A stretch of DNA of 64,000 bases from an uncultured Acidimicrobiaceae bacterium (GTDB lineage: Bacteria; Actinomycetota; Acidimicrobiia; Acidimicrobiales; Ilumatobacteraceae). Positions 36,909-45,433 of this stretch are shown piece after piece. Every line of letters starts with the position of its first letter. Positions within the stretch are counted from its first letter, which is position 1. Below the pieces are notes generated by a model that saw only the letters and a program-made list of their open reading frames with translations, did not search any database and was not told where the DNA came from. The position numbers were made by a program, and so were the translations under genes. The stretch covers positions 21,540 to 85,539 of the forward strand of contig CAIXIJ010000092.1 in assembly GCA_903919455.1 (NCBI GenBank). Direction: 5' to 3'.

Positions 36909-38035
36909 GCGCTGCACCTGCGACACGTAGCCGCAGCAAGTTGATGTACTCGTTCGCGGCGCCACTGGTGGCGCTGGGTGTGGCATTGGCCGTCACGAGC
37001 ATTGCGCTGTTAGCCGGCGGCAACAACCCGTTGGTCGCCTACGGCAAGATGATCAAGTACGGGTGGTCGCTCGACTCGCTCGTAGTGGCCATCAATCAAT
37101 CGCTGCCGCTCATCGTGTCGGCCTTGGCGGTCACCATCGGCTTCAAGATGAACCTGTTCAACATCGGTGTGGAAGGTCAGTATCGCTTGGCGGCTCTCGT
37201 GGCAGCGGCGATCGGGGCCAATATCGCCGGCCCGGGTTGGTTCAAGATCATCATCACGGTCGTGGTAGCCATCGGTGTAGGAGCTGCGTTCGCCAGCATC
37301 GCCGGTGTCCTGAAGGCCACGCGCAACGTGAACGAAGTGGTGGGCACCATCATGCTGAACGGCATTGCCTTCAGCATCATCGCCACCCTGCTGCACTGGA
37401 AACTCATCGCTGGCATTCACGGCTCGTTCCTCAGCACGAACAAGTACCCCGAAGATGCCTGGTTCCCCACCTGGAACATTCGGGCAGGAACGACCGAGCT
37501 CTACCTGTGGGTCATCCCGGTCATTCTGTTGGCTGTGGGCTTCCACTATCTCGTCACCCGATCGCGTTTCGGCTACGACCTGCGCGCCACTGGTATGAAC
37601 GCCAATGCCGCTCGTACCTCCGGCGTGAACCCGAAGCGGATGATCATGATCACCATGGCCATCTCCGGTGGCTTGGCCGGTCTGGTGGGCATGTCGATGC
37701 TGCTGAACCAGTACCACACGTACACCCAGGACTTCCCCCAGCAGCTTGGCTTCGGTGGTATCGCCGTGGCGCTCGTGGGTCGGCAGAAGGCGGGTGGCAT
37801 TGTCATCACTGCGTTCCTGTTCGCCATGATCGCCCGAATGTCGCAGGTGCTACCCGACCCACCGCTGTTCGCTCCACGCGAGATCGGGCCCATTATTCAG
37901 GGCACGATGATGCTGTCGGCCGTGGTGGCCTACCAGGTGGTGCAGCGTCGGGCAGAGGCTGCATCCATACGTGAGGCGGCCGAAGCGACGCACGCGGCGC
38001 AAATGGCCAAGCAGATGGCAGAGGTGTCGGCATGA
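36905..38035 (+). CDS. Nucleoside ABC transporter permease (NupB-like)
   Basis: 376 residues, multi-helix permease of the BPD_transp_2 family. LPLIVSALAVTIGFKMNLFNIGVEGQYRL is the family block (short: GFKMNLFNIGVEGQ), with TRNVNEVVGTIMLNGIA following. The C-terminal 30 residues are Ala/Glu-rich and cytoplasmic. Overlaps the ATPase and next permease genes by ATGA each. Confidence 0.92.
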   Translation: MSAAPATRSRSKLMYSFAAPLVALGVALAVTSIALLAGGNNPLVAYGKMIKYGWSLDSLVVAINQSLPLIVSALAVTIGFKMNLFNIGVEGQYRLAALVAAAIGANIAGPGWFKIIITVVVAIGVGAAFASIAGVLKATRNVNEVVGTIMLNGIAFSIIATLLHWKLIAGIHGSFLSTNKYPEDAWFPTWNIRAGTTELYLWVIPVILLAVGFHYLVTRSRFGYDLRATGMNANAARTSGVNPKRMIMITMAISGGLAGLVGMSMLLNQYHTYTQDFPQQLGFGGIAVALVGRQKAGGIVITAFLFAMIARMSQVLPDPPLFAPREIGPIIQGTMMLSAVVAYQVVQRRAEAASIREAAEATHAAQMAKQMAEVSA

Positions 38036-39312
38036 GCACCGAGGTCAGCTACACCTCCGATTTCCGGCCCCTCGACGAGGCACACGCCAACCGGTTGTCG
38101 CGCAACCAGCGACTGCTCGCCATCATCATGTTTGCGTTCCTGGCCACGGCGTTGTCGCGGGCACTGTCGGGCGAGCACGACCTCACCTCCAGCTTCACCG
38201 TGTCGCAGGCGGTCATCTCCACCCTGCCGATTCTGATGGCGGGCCTGGGCGGTCTGCTCAGCGAGCGAGCCGGTGTGGTGAACATCGGCCTCGAGGGCAT
38301 GATGATCCTGGGTACCTGGGGCGCTGGCTTCTTCGGCTATCACTACGGTCCCTGGGGCGCACTCATCGGTGCCGCGTTCTGCGGCGGCCTTGCCGGCCTG
38401 CTGCATGCGGTCGTGGTCGTGAGGTTCGGCGTGGACCATGTGGTGTCGGGCGTGGCCATCAACCTGCTCGCCTTCGGCTGGGCGCGCTTCTTGGCGGCGG
38501 CGTTGTTCAAGGGTCGGGGTTCCGGTTCCGAGACCAACTCGCCCGGCTTCGACGTGTCGAAGAACATGCCCACGCTGCGATTCCCTGGCATGGGTGCCGG
38601 TGGGCCGTTCGCCACCTTGGAGAACAAGCACTGGCCCATCATCTCCGACTTTGCCGGCATCACCCGCGGCTTGCTCGGGGCCTGGCCGCTGTATCGCCTC
38701 ATTGCGCTGGCGATGCTGCCGCTGGTGGGTTGGCTGGTCTGGCGCACGAAGTTCGGCTTGCGCTTGCGCTCGTCCGGTGAGAAGCCGTCGGCCGCCGACT
38801 CGCTCGGCGTGCGGGTTGGTCTCATCCGCTACCTGGCGGTGTCGGCCTCGGGTGCGCTGGCCGGTCTCGGCGGTGCATTGCTGGTGCTGAACAACAGCGG
38901 TTCGTACGTGGAAGGCCAGACGAACTCGAAGGGCTACCTGGGCCTCGCTTCGCTCATCTTCGGTAACTGGCGCCCGCTCGGCGTGTTGGGCGGTGCGTCG
39001 CTGTTCGGGTTCCTCGACACCATCCAGCTCACTGCGGAACCAGCGGTCATCGGCCTGTATCTGCTCATCGCTATGGGCGCTGCGTTCGGTGCGTGGCGGA
39101 TGTTCCGCAACGGCAAGCGCTCCACCGCGTTGGCGCTGCTCGGTCTTGCCGGCGGTCTCGGCGTGTTGTTCGTGATTCGCTGGAAGCTCAACACCGACCT
39201 CATCAAGGGCCTGCCCTACTTCGGCACGCTCGTGGTGTTGGCCGTGTTCAGCCGTCGCATGCGTCCGCCGGCCTCGGCCGGTCAGCCGTGGCGCAAGGGC
39301 CAGATCACCTGA
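38032..39312 (+). CDS. Nucleoside ABC transporter permease (NupC-like)
   Basis: 426 residues. The paired-permease signature LLSERAGVVNIGLEGMMILG and VDHVVSGVAINLLAFG is clear. An insert of about 60 residues with AALFKGRGSGSETNSPGF lies in a periplasmic loop. The extra helices at the C terminus (LALLGLAGGLGVLFVIRWK and TLVVLAVFSRRM) lengthen it beyond many relatives. Last gene of the importer operon. Confidence 0.92.
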   Translation: MSTEVSYTSDFRPLDEAHANRLSRNQRLLAIIMFAFLATALSRALSGEHDLTSSFTVSQAVISTLPILMAGLGGLLSERAGVVNIGLEGMMILGTWGAGFFGYHYGPWGALIGAAFCGGLAGLLHAVVVVRFGVDHVVSGVAINLLAFGWARFLAAALFKGRGSGSETNSPGFDVSKNMPTLRFPGMGAGGPFATLENKHWPIISDFAGITRGLLGAWPLYRLIALAMLPLVGWLVWRTKFGLRLRSSGEKPSAADSLGVRVGLIRYLAVSASGALAGLGGALLVLNNSGSYVEGQTNSKGYLGLASLIFGNWRPLGVLGGASLFGFLDTIQLTAEPAVIGLYLLIAMGAAFGAWRMFRNGKRSTALALLGLAGGLGVLFVIRWKLNTDLIKGLPYFGTLVVLAVFSRRMRPPASAGQPWRKGQIT

Positions 39313-39355
39313 CGCCAACGGAGGTGGCGGTTCTCGTAGGCTGATCGGGATCTCG

Positions 39356-40309
39356 ATGTCCTACGGGTACCGCCCCCCTCAGGCGCCGCATCGGCGGGCT
39401 TCACAGCGCACCTACCAGGTGCGGCGACTCGTCGCGCTCGCCGTCGTGCTGATCTTCGGCTATGCGGCGTACAGCGGTGTCGCTGCGTTGTTCGGCAGCG
39501 ATAGCACCGGGGCGGCGGCTCCCATCACACCCAGCACCCACACGGTGTTGAACGACGGCGTCACGCCCACCACGCTCCCGCCCACCACCACCACACAGCC
39601 GCCGGTGAAGGAACGCACCGTGCCCACGCCCGAGAACCCGGCCGAGGTGCTCATCCTCGGCGACTCTGATGCGGGCGCCTTCGGGCCCTACCTGAATACC
39701 CTGCTCGATCAGACCGGCATCGCGACGACGAAGCTCGACTACAAGACCTCGTCGGGCCTGTCGCGCCCCGACTTCTTCGACTGGCCAGCGCACATGGGCG
39801 AAGTGGTGCCGCAGGAAAACCCCGACATCGTGGTGGTCACCTTTGGCGGCAACGACGCTCAGGGCCTGCGCAACCTCGACAAGACCTGGGCCGTCGATCA
39901 CGAGCCTGCTTCCGGTGTGGATGATGCCGACTGGAAGGCCGAGTACGGCAAGCGCGTGGGCGCCGTCATGGACTACCTCACCGAAGGCAATCGCACGCTG
40001 GTGTGGGTGGGCATTCCCAACGCGGAGAGCGAGTCCACGACGGCGCGCATGGCCGTGCAGGACGGCGTGGTGCGGGCCGAGGCTGCCAAGCGCAAGGACA
40101 AAGTGCACTTCGTCGACACGTGGGCTCGGTTCGCTGGCCGTAACGGTGGCTATGCCGAGTTCGTCATCGACCCGCGCGACCAGGAGGGCAAGGACGTGCG
40201 TGCCGATGATGGCTTCCACCTGAACACCACCGGTGCCGAGATTCTTGCCCTCGACATCGCCGAGGTAGTCAAGGCCGACCTCCGCGACCGCGGCGCCACC
40301 AACATCTGA
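39356..40309 (+). CDS. Exported SGNH/GDSL hydrolase (DUF459-like)
   Basis: 317 residues: short basic N terminus, one helix (LVALAVVLIFGYAAYSGVAALFG), Thr/Pro-rich stalk (TPTTLPPTTTTQPP), then an SGNH domain. Block I reads ILGDSDAGAFG, block III VTFGGNDAQG and block V DDGFHLN, the usual Ser, Gly-Asn-Asp and Asp-His sites. DUF459 proteins of this type are envelope-linked and may remove acetyl groups from cell-wall polymers. TAGGCT lies 13 bases upstream. Confidence 0.82.
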   Translation: MSYGYRPPQAPHRRASQRTYQVRRLVALAVVLIFGYAAYSGVAALFGSDSTGAAAPITPSTHTVLNDGVTPTTLPPTTTTQPPVKERTVPTPENPAEVLILGDSDAGAFGPYLNTLLDQTGIATTKLDYKTSSGLSRPDFFDWPAHMGEVVPQENPDIVVVTFGGNDAQGLRNLDKTWAVDHEPASGVDDADWKAEYGKRVGAVMDYLTEGNRTLVWVGIPNAESESTTARMAVQDGVVRAEAAKRKDKVHFVDTWARFAGRNGGYAEFVIDPRDQEGKDVRADDGFHLNTTGAEILALDIAEVVKADLRDRGATNI

Positions 40310-40382
40310 CGCTGCTCGCCGTCGCCCCGTCAGGGCCCGTGTTCTGCCCCTCGCCGTCGCCCGTCCGTCCCAATCGTCCCCC

Positions 40383-40487
40383 CATCCGAGTCCCTACTCG
40401 CACCCCGGGTGCGAGTCCCGACTCGGATGGTCGTGTGCGACTCGGTTGGTGGTGTGGGACTCGGTTGGTGGTGTGGGACTCGGATGG
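40383..40487. repeat. Intergenic palindromic repeat, copy 2, with tandem array
   Basis: CATCCGAGT (40383-40391) is followed by the palindrome ACTCGCACCC / GGGTGCGAGT (40396-40405, 40407-40416) and GACTCGGATGG. Two exact 19-base tandem units starting GACTCGGTTGG (40439-40457 and 40458-40476) and a final GACTCGGATGG (40477-40487) follow. It fills the end of the 180-base gap between convergent genes and stops three bases before the enoyl-CoA hydratase stop. The remaining 40310-40382 is C-rich without a visible feature. Confidence 0.85.
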
Positions 40488-40489
40488 GG

Positions 40490-41296
40490 CTACTGGGTGC
40501 GACCGCGGGCTTGGATGGCTTGACGTCGCGCCTCGACAGCGTCCTTGTTGAAGTACTCGCGCTGCCACCGGCCGGCGTTGGTGGCCTCGATCTCCCAGCC
40601 CTCGCGTTCGTGCGCGATCTCGGCGTAGGTGGCCTTCATCTGGCGGACGCCGGGTTGGTCGTTGCCGATGATGTCGAGCGCGAGCTGGCGAGTGAAGGGG
40701 ATCAGGTCGTCGTGCGGCACAACGTGGTTCACCAATCCGAAGTGGAGTGCTTCGTCGGCCAGCATGAAGTTGCCGGTCCAGCTCATCTCGCGGGCGCGGC
40801 GCACGCCGATGGCCTGGGGTAGCAGCACGGTGAGACCCCAGCCTGGCATCACGCCCACGCGGCTGTGCGTGTCGCCGAACTTGGCACGCTCACTAGCCAC
40901 CAGAAAGTCGCAGTTCAGTGCCAGTTCGAAACCGCCGGTGACCGCCACACCGTTCACTGCCCCGATGAGTGGCTTGGACATCGGGGGGAACGGTCCGCGT
41001 ACTCCGGAGGCGTTGGGCCGACCGTCGGCGCCGGTGGCTCCCAGATTGCTGGCGGTGGATCCCAGTTCCTTGAGGTCCAGCCCGGCGCTGAACGCGGGGT
41101 CGGCGCCGGTGAGGATCACCACGTCCACCTCAGAGTCGGCTTCCGCCTGCTGCATCCGCTGGGGAAGCAAGCGCAGCACCTCGCTGGAGAGGGCGTTACG
41201 GGCCGCGGGCCGGTTCAGCGTGATGGTGGCGATGCGCTCGCTCACCTCATAGAGCACGACGTCGTCGGACACGGAGTTCTCAGTGGGCTCGGGCAT
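40490..41296 (-). CDS. Enoyl-CoA hydratase/isomerase family protein
   Basis: 268 residues, crotonase fold. ITLNRPAARNALSSEVL, FSAGLDLKELG (first oxyanion-hole part), AVNGVAVTGGFELALNCDFLVAS (second part; short: VNGVAVTGGFELAL) and DTHSRVGVMPGWGLT. The second glutamate position reads G-V-M-P-G-W-G, seen in several actinobacterial hydratase-like proteins. The acyl-CoA substrate is unknown. Confidence 0.88.
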   Translation of the reverse strand: MPEPTENSVSDDVVLYEVSERIATITLNRPAARNALSSEVLRLLPQRMQQAEADSEVDVVILTGADPAFSAGLDLKELGSTASNLGATGADGRPNASGVRGPFPPMSKPLIGAVNGVAVTGGFELALNCDFLVASERAKFGDTHSRVGVMPGWGLTVLLPQAIGVRRAREMSWTGNFMLADEALHFGLVNHVVPHDDLIPFTRQLALDIIGNDQPGVRQMKATYAEIAHEREGWEIEATNAGRWQREYFNKDAVEARRQAIQARGRTQ

Positions 41297-41329
41297 GGCA
41301 CGATCTTCGCACCTCGCATCTCGAGAACT

Positions 41330-41908
41330 TCAGCGGAGGTCGGCCAGCTTCACCAGCGTGGCGGCAATCCATCCGCCGAGTGCCCCGAAGTGGTCGTCGA
41401 GCAGCGTGCTGGCTCCGTCGTCGAGGGCTGCTTCGGCCAACTCGTACAGGCCCTCGTAGGTGGCCTCCACGGCATGGTCAGGCTCGTTGCTGTCACTGTC
41501 GCCGTAGGCGATCTCCGCGGTGACGCCAGCGCGCTCCAGTCGGCCGTCGCCGATCAGTGGGCTGACCTCCGGCGTGATCGCGAACACGCGCGCGGGTTCC
41601 ATCGGGGCGGCCATTCCCTGCACACGAAACACGATCTCGATCTCGATGGCCGGCAGTCGATCCAGCACCTCTTCCACGTACCACTGTCGGTATGCGGTCT
41701 GGCTCCATGAGGGCCAGTCGAAGGTGATGTGTGCCACCACCCGCGGAGGATTCTCTTCTCCGGGTAGGCCATAGCTGGTCTCCCAGGTGAGGTCGCCCAG
41801 TAACACGTCGGACTGAAAGTGTTCCTCGAAGGGCTGACGTTCCAGGAACGCCGCCTCGAAGGCATCTCGCAGCGCGCTGATGGCGTCGGTGAACACGTGG
41901 TCGAGCAT
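41330..41908 (-). CDS. Conserved hypothetical protein
   Basis: 192 residues, acidic, no signal peptide, no membrane helix and no recognised domain. It contains several aromatic patches (DLTWETSYGLPGE, ITFDWPSWSQTAYRQWYVEE) and a helical C terminus (LYELAEAALDDGASTLLDDHFGALGGWIAATLVKL). TACCGT nine bases upstream gives a leaderless start. It lies between two crotonase genes but nothing links it to them functionally. Confidence 0.65.
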   Translation of the reverse strand: MLDHVFTDAISALRDAFEAAFLERQPFEEHFQSDVLLGDLTWETSYGLPGEENPPRVVAHITFDWPSWSQTAYRQWYVEEVLDRLPAIEIEIVFRVQGMAAPMEPARVFAITPEVSPLIGDGRLERAGVTAEIAYGDSDSNEPDHAVEATYEGLYELAEAALDDGASTLLDDHFGALGGWIAATLVKLADLR

Positions 41909-41958
41909 CTGGACGCGACGGTAGCCGCATGGAGGCGGTGGTTCGCTACGGTTGGGTC
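41909..41958. promoter_or_regulatory. Divergent leaderless promoters
   Basis: Minus strand: TACCGT (41923-41918) 9 bases before the ATG at 41908. Plus strand: TACGGT (41947-41952) 6 bases before the ATG at 41959. Confidence 0.5.
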
Positions 41959-42714
41959 ATGTCCCTCGTACTGGTCGATGTGGCCGACGGTGTCGCCACG
42001 CTCACGCTCAACAACCCTGCGGAACGTAACACGCTCACCGCCGCCATGGTGGAGGAGATCGTTGCTGCGATGGATCGCATCGAACACGACGAATCCATCG
42101 GCGCCATCGTCGTCACCGGCACGGCCCCGGCGTTCTGCGCCGGCGCCAACCTGGGCAACCTGGCCGAGAGCAGCAAGGAGAGCCTGGGCACCATCTACGA
42201 AGGCTTCCTTCGTATCGCTCGCAGCCCGCTGCCCACCATCGCCGCAGTGAACGGCGCAGCCGTGGGTGCTGGCATGAACCTCGCCCTCGGTTGCGATGTG
42301 CGCTTGGCTGCTCGTCGCGCCAAGTTCGACACTCGCTTCCTCCAGATCGGCATCCACCCCGGCGGCGGGCACACCTGGATGCTGCGTCGCATCGTGGGCC
42401 CGCAGGCAGCGTTCGCCGGCGTGGTGTTCGGTGAGGTGATGGACGGCGCCGAAGCCGAGCGCGTTGGCCTCGTGCATCGCTGCGTCGACGACGACCAGTT
42501 GCTGGCGGTCGCGCACGAGATGGCGGCACGCGCCGCCTCGGCGCCACGCGAGTTGGTCATCGAGGTGAAGAAGACCATTCAGGCGATGGCCGACATCGAC
42601 ACGCACTCCGAGGCGGTGGAGGCAGAGCTCGTTCCGCAGCTGTGGAGCACCCGCCAGCCGTGGTTCGCGGAGCGGATCGCGGCGCTGCAGGCGAAGATCT
42701 CCAGCAAGAGCTGA
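41959..42714 (+). CDS. Enoyl-CoA hydratase
   Basis: 251 residues. TLTLNNPAERNTLTAAMV, FCAGANLGNLAE, AVNGAAVGAGMNLALGCDVR and the glutamate-bearing region FDTRFLQIGIHPGGGHTW match crotonase family enzymes. It would hydrate 2-enoyl-CoA in beta-oxidation. The ATG at 41959 is set by the -10 six bases upstream. Not closely similar to the crotonase at 40490-41296. Confidence 0.88.
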   Translation: MSLVLVDVADGVATLTLNNPAERNTLTAAMVEEIVAAMDRIEHDESIGAIVVTGTAPAFCAGANLGNLAESSKESLGTIYEGFLRIARSPLPTIAAVNGAAVGAGMNLALGCDVRLAARRAKFDTRFLQIGIHPGGGHTWMLRRIVGPQAAFAGVVFGEVMDGAEAERVGLVHRCVDDDQLLAVAHEMAARAASAPRELVIEVKKTIQAMADIDTHSEAVEAELVPQLWSTRQPWFAERIAALQAKISSKS

Positions 42715-42821
42715 AAAGCGCGCACAACTGTTACCCAAAGTGGCTTCCGCCGCGGAGTGGATGGGTCTACGGTTCGATCACGGAGAGCAGCCGTACATTC
42801 CGAAACAGCACGGAGGTACCA

Positions 42822-43139
42822 ATGAGCCAGCGCCATCGCAGCCAAGACGTGGCCCCGCCACCGAAGGTAGAACTGCGAGCACATGCCCACAACGAACGGC
42901 ACCGCATCAACAGCGAGTTGCAGTCCGTTGCGGCGCAGGTGAGTGCCGGATACGAGCCGGACGAAGTGCACGAACCCGGGCGAGCCTGGGTCCCCGAGCA
43001 CCGTCACGACGCGGAGAAGGCCAAGAAGAGCGCGTCGCCGCGACCAATGCGGCACTGGAAGATGAAGGACTGGAAGCGCCGGTCCTCGGTTCGCAAGGCG
43101 AAGGCCCAGGCCTTCCGACTTGCAGCCGAACAGGCCTGA
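42822..43139 (+). CDS. Small basic hypothetical protein
   Basis: 105 residues, rich in Arg, Lys, His and Gln, no membrane helix. The end (RPMRHWKMKDWKRRSSVRKAKAQAFRLAAEQA, short: RHWKMKDWKRRSSVRK) is strongly basic, suggesting nucleic-acid or membrane-surface contact. The ATG at 42822 follows CGGAGG. A TACGGT at 42768-42773 may be its -10. Function not recognised. Confidence 0.6.
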   Translation: MSQRHRSQDVAPPPKVELRAHAHNERHRINSELQSVAAQVSAGYEPDEVHEPGRAWVPEHRHDAEKAKKSASPRPMRHWKMKDWKRRSSVRKAKAQAFRLAAEQA

Positions 43140-43151
43140 CCGGCACTCAGT

Positions 43152-43793
43152 TCAGGTTGCCGCTGCGAGCCACGCGTCGCCGAGTTCGTCGCGCCGCTCG
43201 GTCCATTCCTCGGCGGTGATGGCGTACCGCACGTGGTCCTCCCACGCGCCGTTGATCTCGAGGAACCGGAGCGCCACGCCTTCTTCGCGGAAGCGCAGCA
43301 CCTCCATCACACGCCGACTGTTGGTGTTGCGCGGCACGATGCAGATCTCCAGGCGATGGAGACGAAGCTGCTCGAACGAAAATCGGCACACCGCCACCAC
43401 GCCTTCGGCGATGTAGCGGTTGCCGGCCTTCTCTCGGTCGATCCAATAACCGACGGTGCCGCTCTGCAACGCGCCGCGAGCCACGCTGTTGAGGTTGATC
43501 TCGCCGGCGAAGTCGTTGCCGACGAACACGCCGAAGCCGTACGCCACGCCCATCTGGCGGTCGCGGTCGCGGGCGCTGCACCGCGACATGTATGCCTCGC
43601 GATCGCGGGTGGGGTCGAGCAGGTTGGCCGGCCGGAGTGGCTCCCACTGCGTGAGCCACTGCTCGTTGCGCTGGCGCACCTCGGTCCACTGCGGCCAGTC
43701 GGACGGCGTCAACGGACGCAGCATCAATCGGCGGCCGTAGAGACGAATGGCTGCGTTCGACATCGAGGGATGACCGTAGCCGCGGTCGCTCAT
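43152..43793 (-). CDS. GNAT family N-acetyltransferase (RimJ/RimL-like)
   Basis: 213 residues. LRPLTPSDWPQWTEVRQRNEQWLTQWEPLRP is the RimJ-type opening (short: RPLTPSDWPQW), then GYWIDREKAGNRYIAEGV with the acetyl-CoA loop region, and RLEICIVPRNTNSRRVMEVLRFREEG. Probably acetylates a protein N terminus or ribosomal protein. The ATG at 43793 overlaps the upstream stop (ATGA); an internal ATG at 43763 is an alternative. Confidence 0.85.
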   Translation of the reverse strand: MSDRGYGHPSMSNAAIRLYGRRLMLRPLTPSDWPQWTEVRQRNEQWLTQWEPLRPANLLDPTRDREAYMSRCSARDRDRQMGVAYGFGVFVGNDFAGEINLNSVARGALQSGTVGYWIDREKAGNRYIAEGVVAVCRFSFEQLRLHRLEICIVPRNTNSRRVMEVLRFREEGVALRFLEINGAWEDHVRYAITAEEWTERRDELGDAWLAAAT

Positions 43794-44257
43794 GCCTCGA
43801 CCAACGACACGGCAGCAGGACGAAGGAAGCGCAGCACACCCACGAGCGCGCAGGTGACACCGACGATGGGTTCCACCATCTCCGGAGGTAGCCCGGGGTT
43901 CAGGGCGCGGTCGATGGTGGACTCGGTGACCACCGTGCGAAACACATCCTCGATGGCTTCGATCGACACCGGTAACGGCAACTCGGGCGCTCCACCTACT
44001 TCGACGGCAGCCACCGCAGCCACACCAAGCCCAGCGATCTCCACGGTGTCGGCGAACCACACGGCCGGTGCCTCGCGCTCGACGTCCTCCATGTGATCCA
44101 TCACCAGTCCGATGGCGTTGGTGAGTTCCTCCGGCGCAGGCGGATTGCGTCGGATGTCGGCACCGAGCGTGGCTGGACCCACCGGAATGATCGCCGACTG
44201 GTCGTCGACCTCGAACGAGATCGAGCTGGAGGTGAGCGTGATGCGCAGCGTGCTCAT
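43790..44257 (-). CDS. Half-size Ppx/GppA-like protein
   Basis: 155 residues. Sequence order (IPVGPATLGADIRRNPPAPEEL, then DHMEDVEREAP, AGLGVAAVAAVE and PGLPPEMVEPIVGVTCALVGVLRFL) follows the second domain of Ppx/GppA exopolyphosphatases: DPP-EEL, V-D-H, VAGTVTTLAAL, LPGLPPGRADVIVAGA. The N-terminal ASKHA half with the nucleotide-type phosphate loops is missing and the TVTT-type motif is degraded. DUF501 immediately upstream (ATGA overlap) is the classic neighbour of ppx in actinobacteria. Likely a remodelled relic without phosphatase activity. Confidence 0.55.
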   Translation of the reverse strand: MSTLRITLTSSSISFEVDDQSAIIPVGPATLGADIRRNPPAPEELTNAIGLVMDHMEDVEREAPAVWFADTVEIAGLGVAAVAAVEVGGAPELPLPVSIEAIEDVFRTVVTESTIDRALNPGLPPEMVEPIVGVTCALVGVLRFLRPAAVSLVEA

Positions 44258-44685
44258 GCCAGTTGTGCTGCGACCCAACGCCCCACGGCGTCGTCGCCTC
44301 CGGCGAGGAAGTAGGCGTAATGGGCGTGCAGGCACTTCACGCCCTCGCGTGTGCCGGCAACACCCCCTGAAGGGCGCGGACCGGTATGACCGGGCGCAAT
44401 GGCTGCATCGCGCTCGGCTGCGTAGCGGGCATGCGCCGCGGCAACGTCGTCGGCCGCCACTTCGGCCTCGGCCCGGCGAACGCCGCCGTCGGCCTCGAGG
44501 CGGCTCACCAGCAGCGTGGCCTCGCGGCCTGCCAGCCAGTAGCGAGTGGGCATGGGAGTGCCGTCGTGCAGGAATGGTGCGTTGCGCAGCACCACTGGTT
44601 CTCCCTGGCCGTCGCGCACGACCACCTCGAACTCGCTTTGCGGGACGCGACCCAACAACTCGGTGACCAGGTGGTGGTCGTCCAT
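44254..44685 (-). CDS. DUF501 family protein
   Basis: 143 residues. The family pattern is clear: LLGRVPQSEFEVVVRDGQGEPVVLRNAPFLHDGTPMPTRYWL (short: APFLHDGTPMPTRYWL), SRLEADGGVRRAEAEVAADD and GVKCLHAHYAYFLAGGDDAVG. DUF501 genes normally sit between ftsB and ppx; here ftsB is absent and a Ppx-like relic follows with ATGA overlap. Function unknown. Confidence 0.85.
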   Translation of the reverse strand: MDDHHLVTELLGRVPQSEFEVVVRDGQGEPVVLRNAPFLHDGTPMPTRYWLAGREATLLVSRLEADGGVRRAEAEVAADDVAAAHARYAAERDAAIAPGHTGPRPSGGVAGTREGVKCLHAHYAYFLAGGDDAVGRWVAAQLA

Positions 44686-44698
44686 CGCGATGAGCGCG

Positions 44699-45433
44699 TT
44701 ACTTGCGCAAACGGCGCAACACGAGCAGCAGCACCACGAGGCCACCCAGTGCGGGCAGCAGGCGCTTCAGCATGGCCGAGCTCGCCAGGTTCGAGAGTTC
44801 GATCGGCTCGGCCGCAGGGCCCTCGATCTTGCGCACCTTCGGTGCGGCATCGGCATCGGTCTGCTGGGCACTGGCGGCGGCCGCAGCAGCGTGTTCCTTC
44901 ACCTCAGCGGCGTGTGCCTTCGCCTCATCGACATGGGCGACGGCCTCGGCGACGTGATGGTCGGCCTCTTGCGGGTCGTCTTCCTCCGCATCGAGCATGG
45001 TGTTGAGGTTGTTGGCGAACTGGCTCATCAGCTTGGCGCTGACGTCGCCCATGATGCCTCGGCCGAACTGAGCTACCTTGCCGCTCACCTTGAGATCGGT
45101 GGACACCACGCACTTCGTGACGGTGGGGCTGACCTCTTCGAGTTGGGCGGTGATGAGCGCGTCGGCGTTGCCCTTACCGCCCGTGTCGCGGCCCTCGCCC
45201 TTCAGCACGGCGCGGTGGTTCGCGTCGTCGCGCTCCACAAACACTGCCTGGCCCTTGAACGCAGTGGCGATGGGGCCGAGCTTCACCTTGACGGTGCCGC
45301 GGTAGATGTCGCCCTCGATCTCCTGGAGTTGGGCGCCGGGCATGCACGGGGCGATGCGTTCCACGTCGGTGAGCACGGACCACGTATGAGCGATGGACCG
45401 GTTCACGGTGAACTCATTCAGCAGCTTTTCCAT
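44699..45433 (-). CDS. coxG: CoxG-like SRPBCC protein with C-terminal membrane anchor
   Basis: 244 residues. The SRPBCC lipid-binding-like fold occupies residues 1-150 (VNRSIAHTWSVLTDVERIAPCMPGAQL, short: DVERIAPCMPGAQL; GTVKVKLGPIATAFKGQA). A His/Ala/Glu-rich linker follows, then an anchor helix (LLPALGGLVVLLLVLRRLRK). CoxG helps to anchor CO dehydrogenase to the membrane, matching this layout. Its start overlaps the mocA-like stop by 16 bases. The structural cox genes lie 9 kb away on the same strand. Confidence 0.85.
   Translation of the reverse strand: MEKLLNEFTVNRSIAHTWSVLTDVERIAPCMPGAQLQEIEGDIYRGTVKVKLGPIATAFKGQAVFVERDDANHRAVLKGEGRDTGGKGNADALITAQLEEVSPTVTKCVVSTDLKVSGKVAQFGRGIMGDVSAKLMSQFANNLNTMLDAEEDDPQEADHHVAEAVAHVDEAKAHAAEVKEHAAAAAASAQQTDADAAPKVRKIEGPAAEPIELSNLASSAMLKRLLPALGGLVVLLLVLRRLRK

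Noticed and set aside
40383..40487. CRISPR-like array
   Set aside because: The repeated units are adjacent and palindromic with no unique spacers of constant length, and there are no cas genes.
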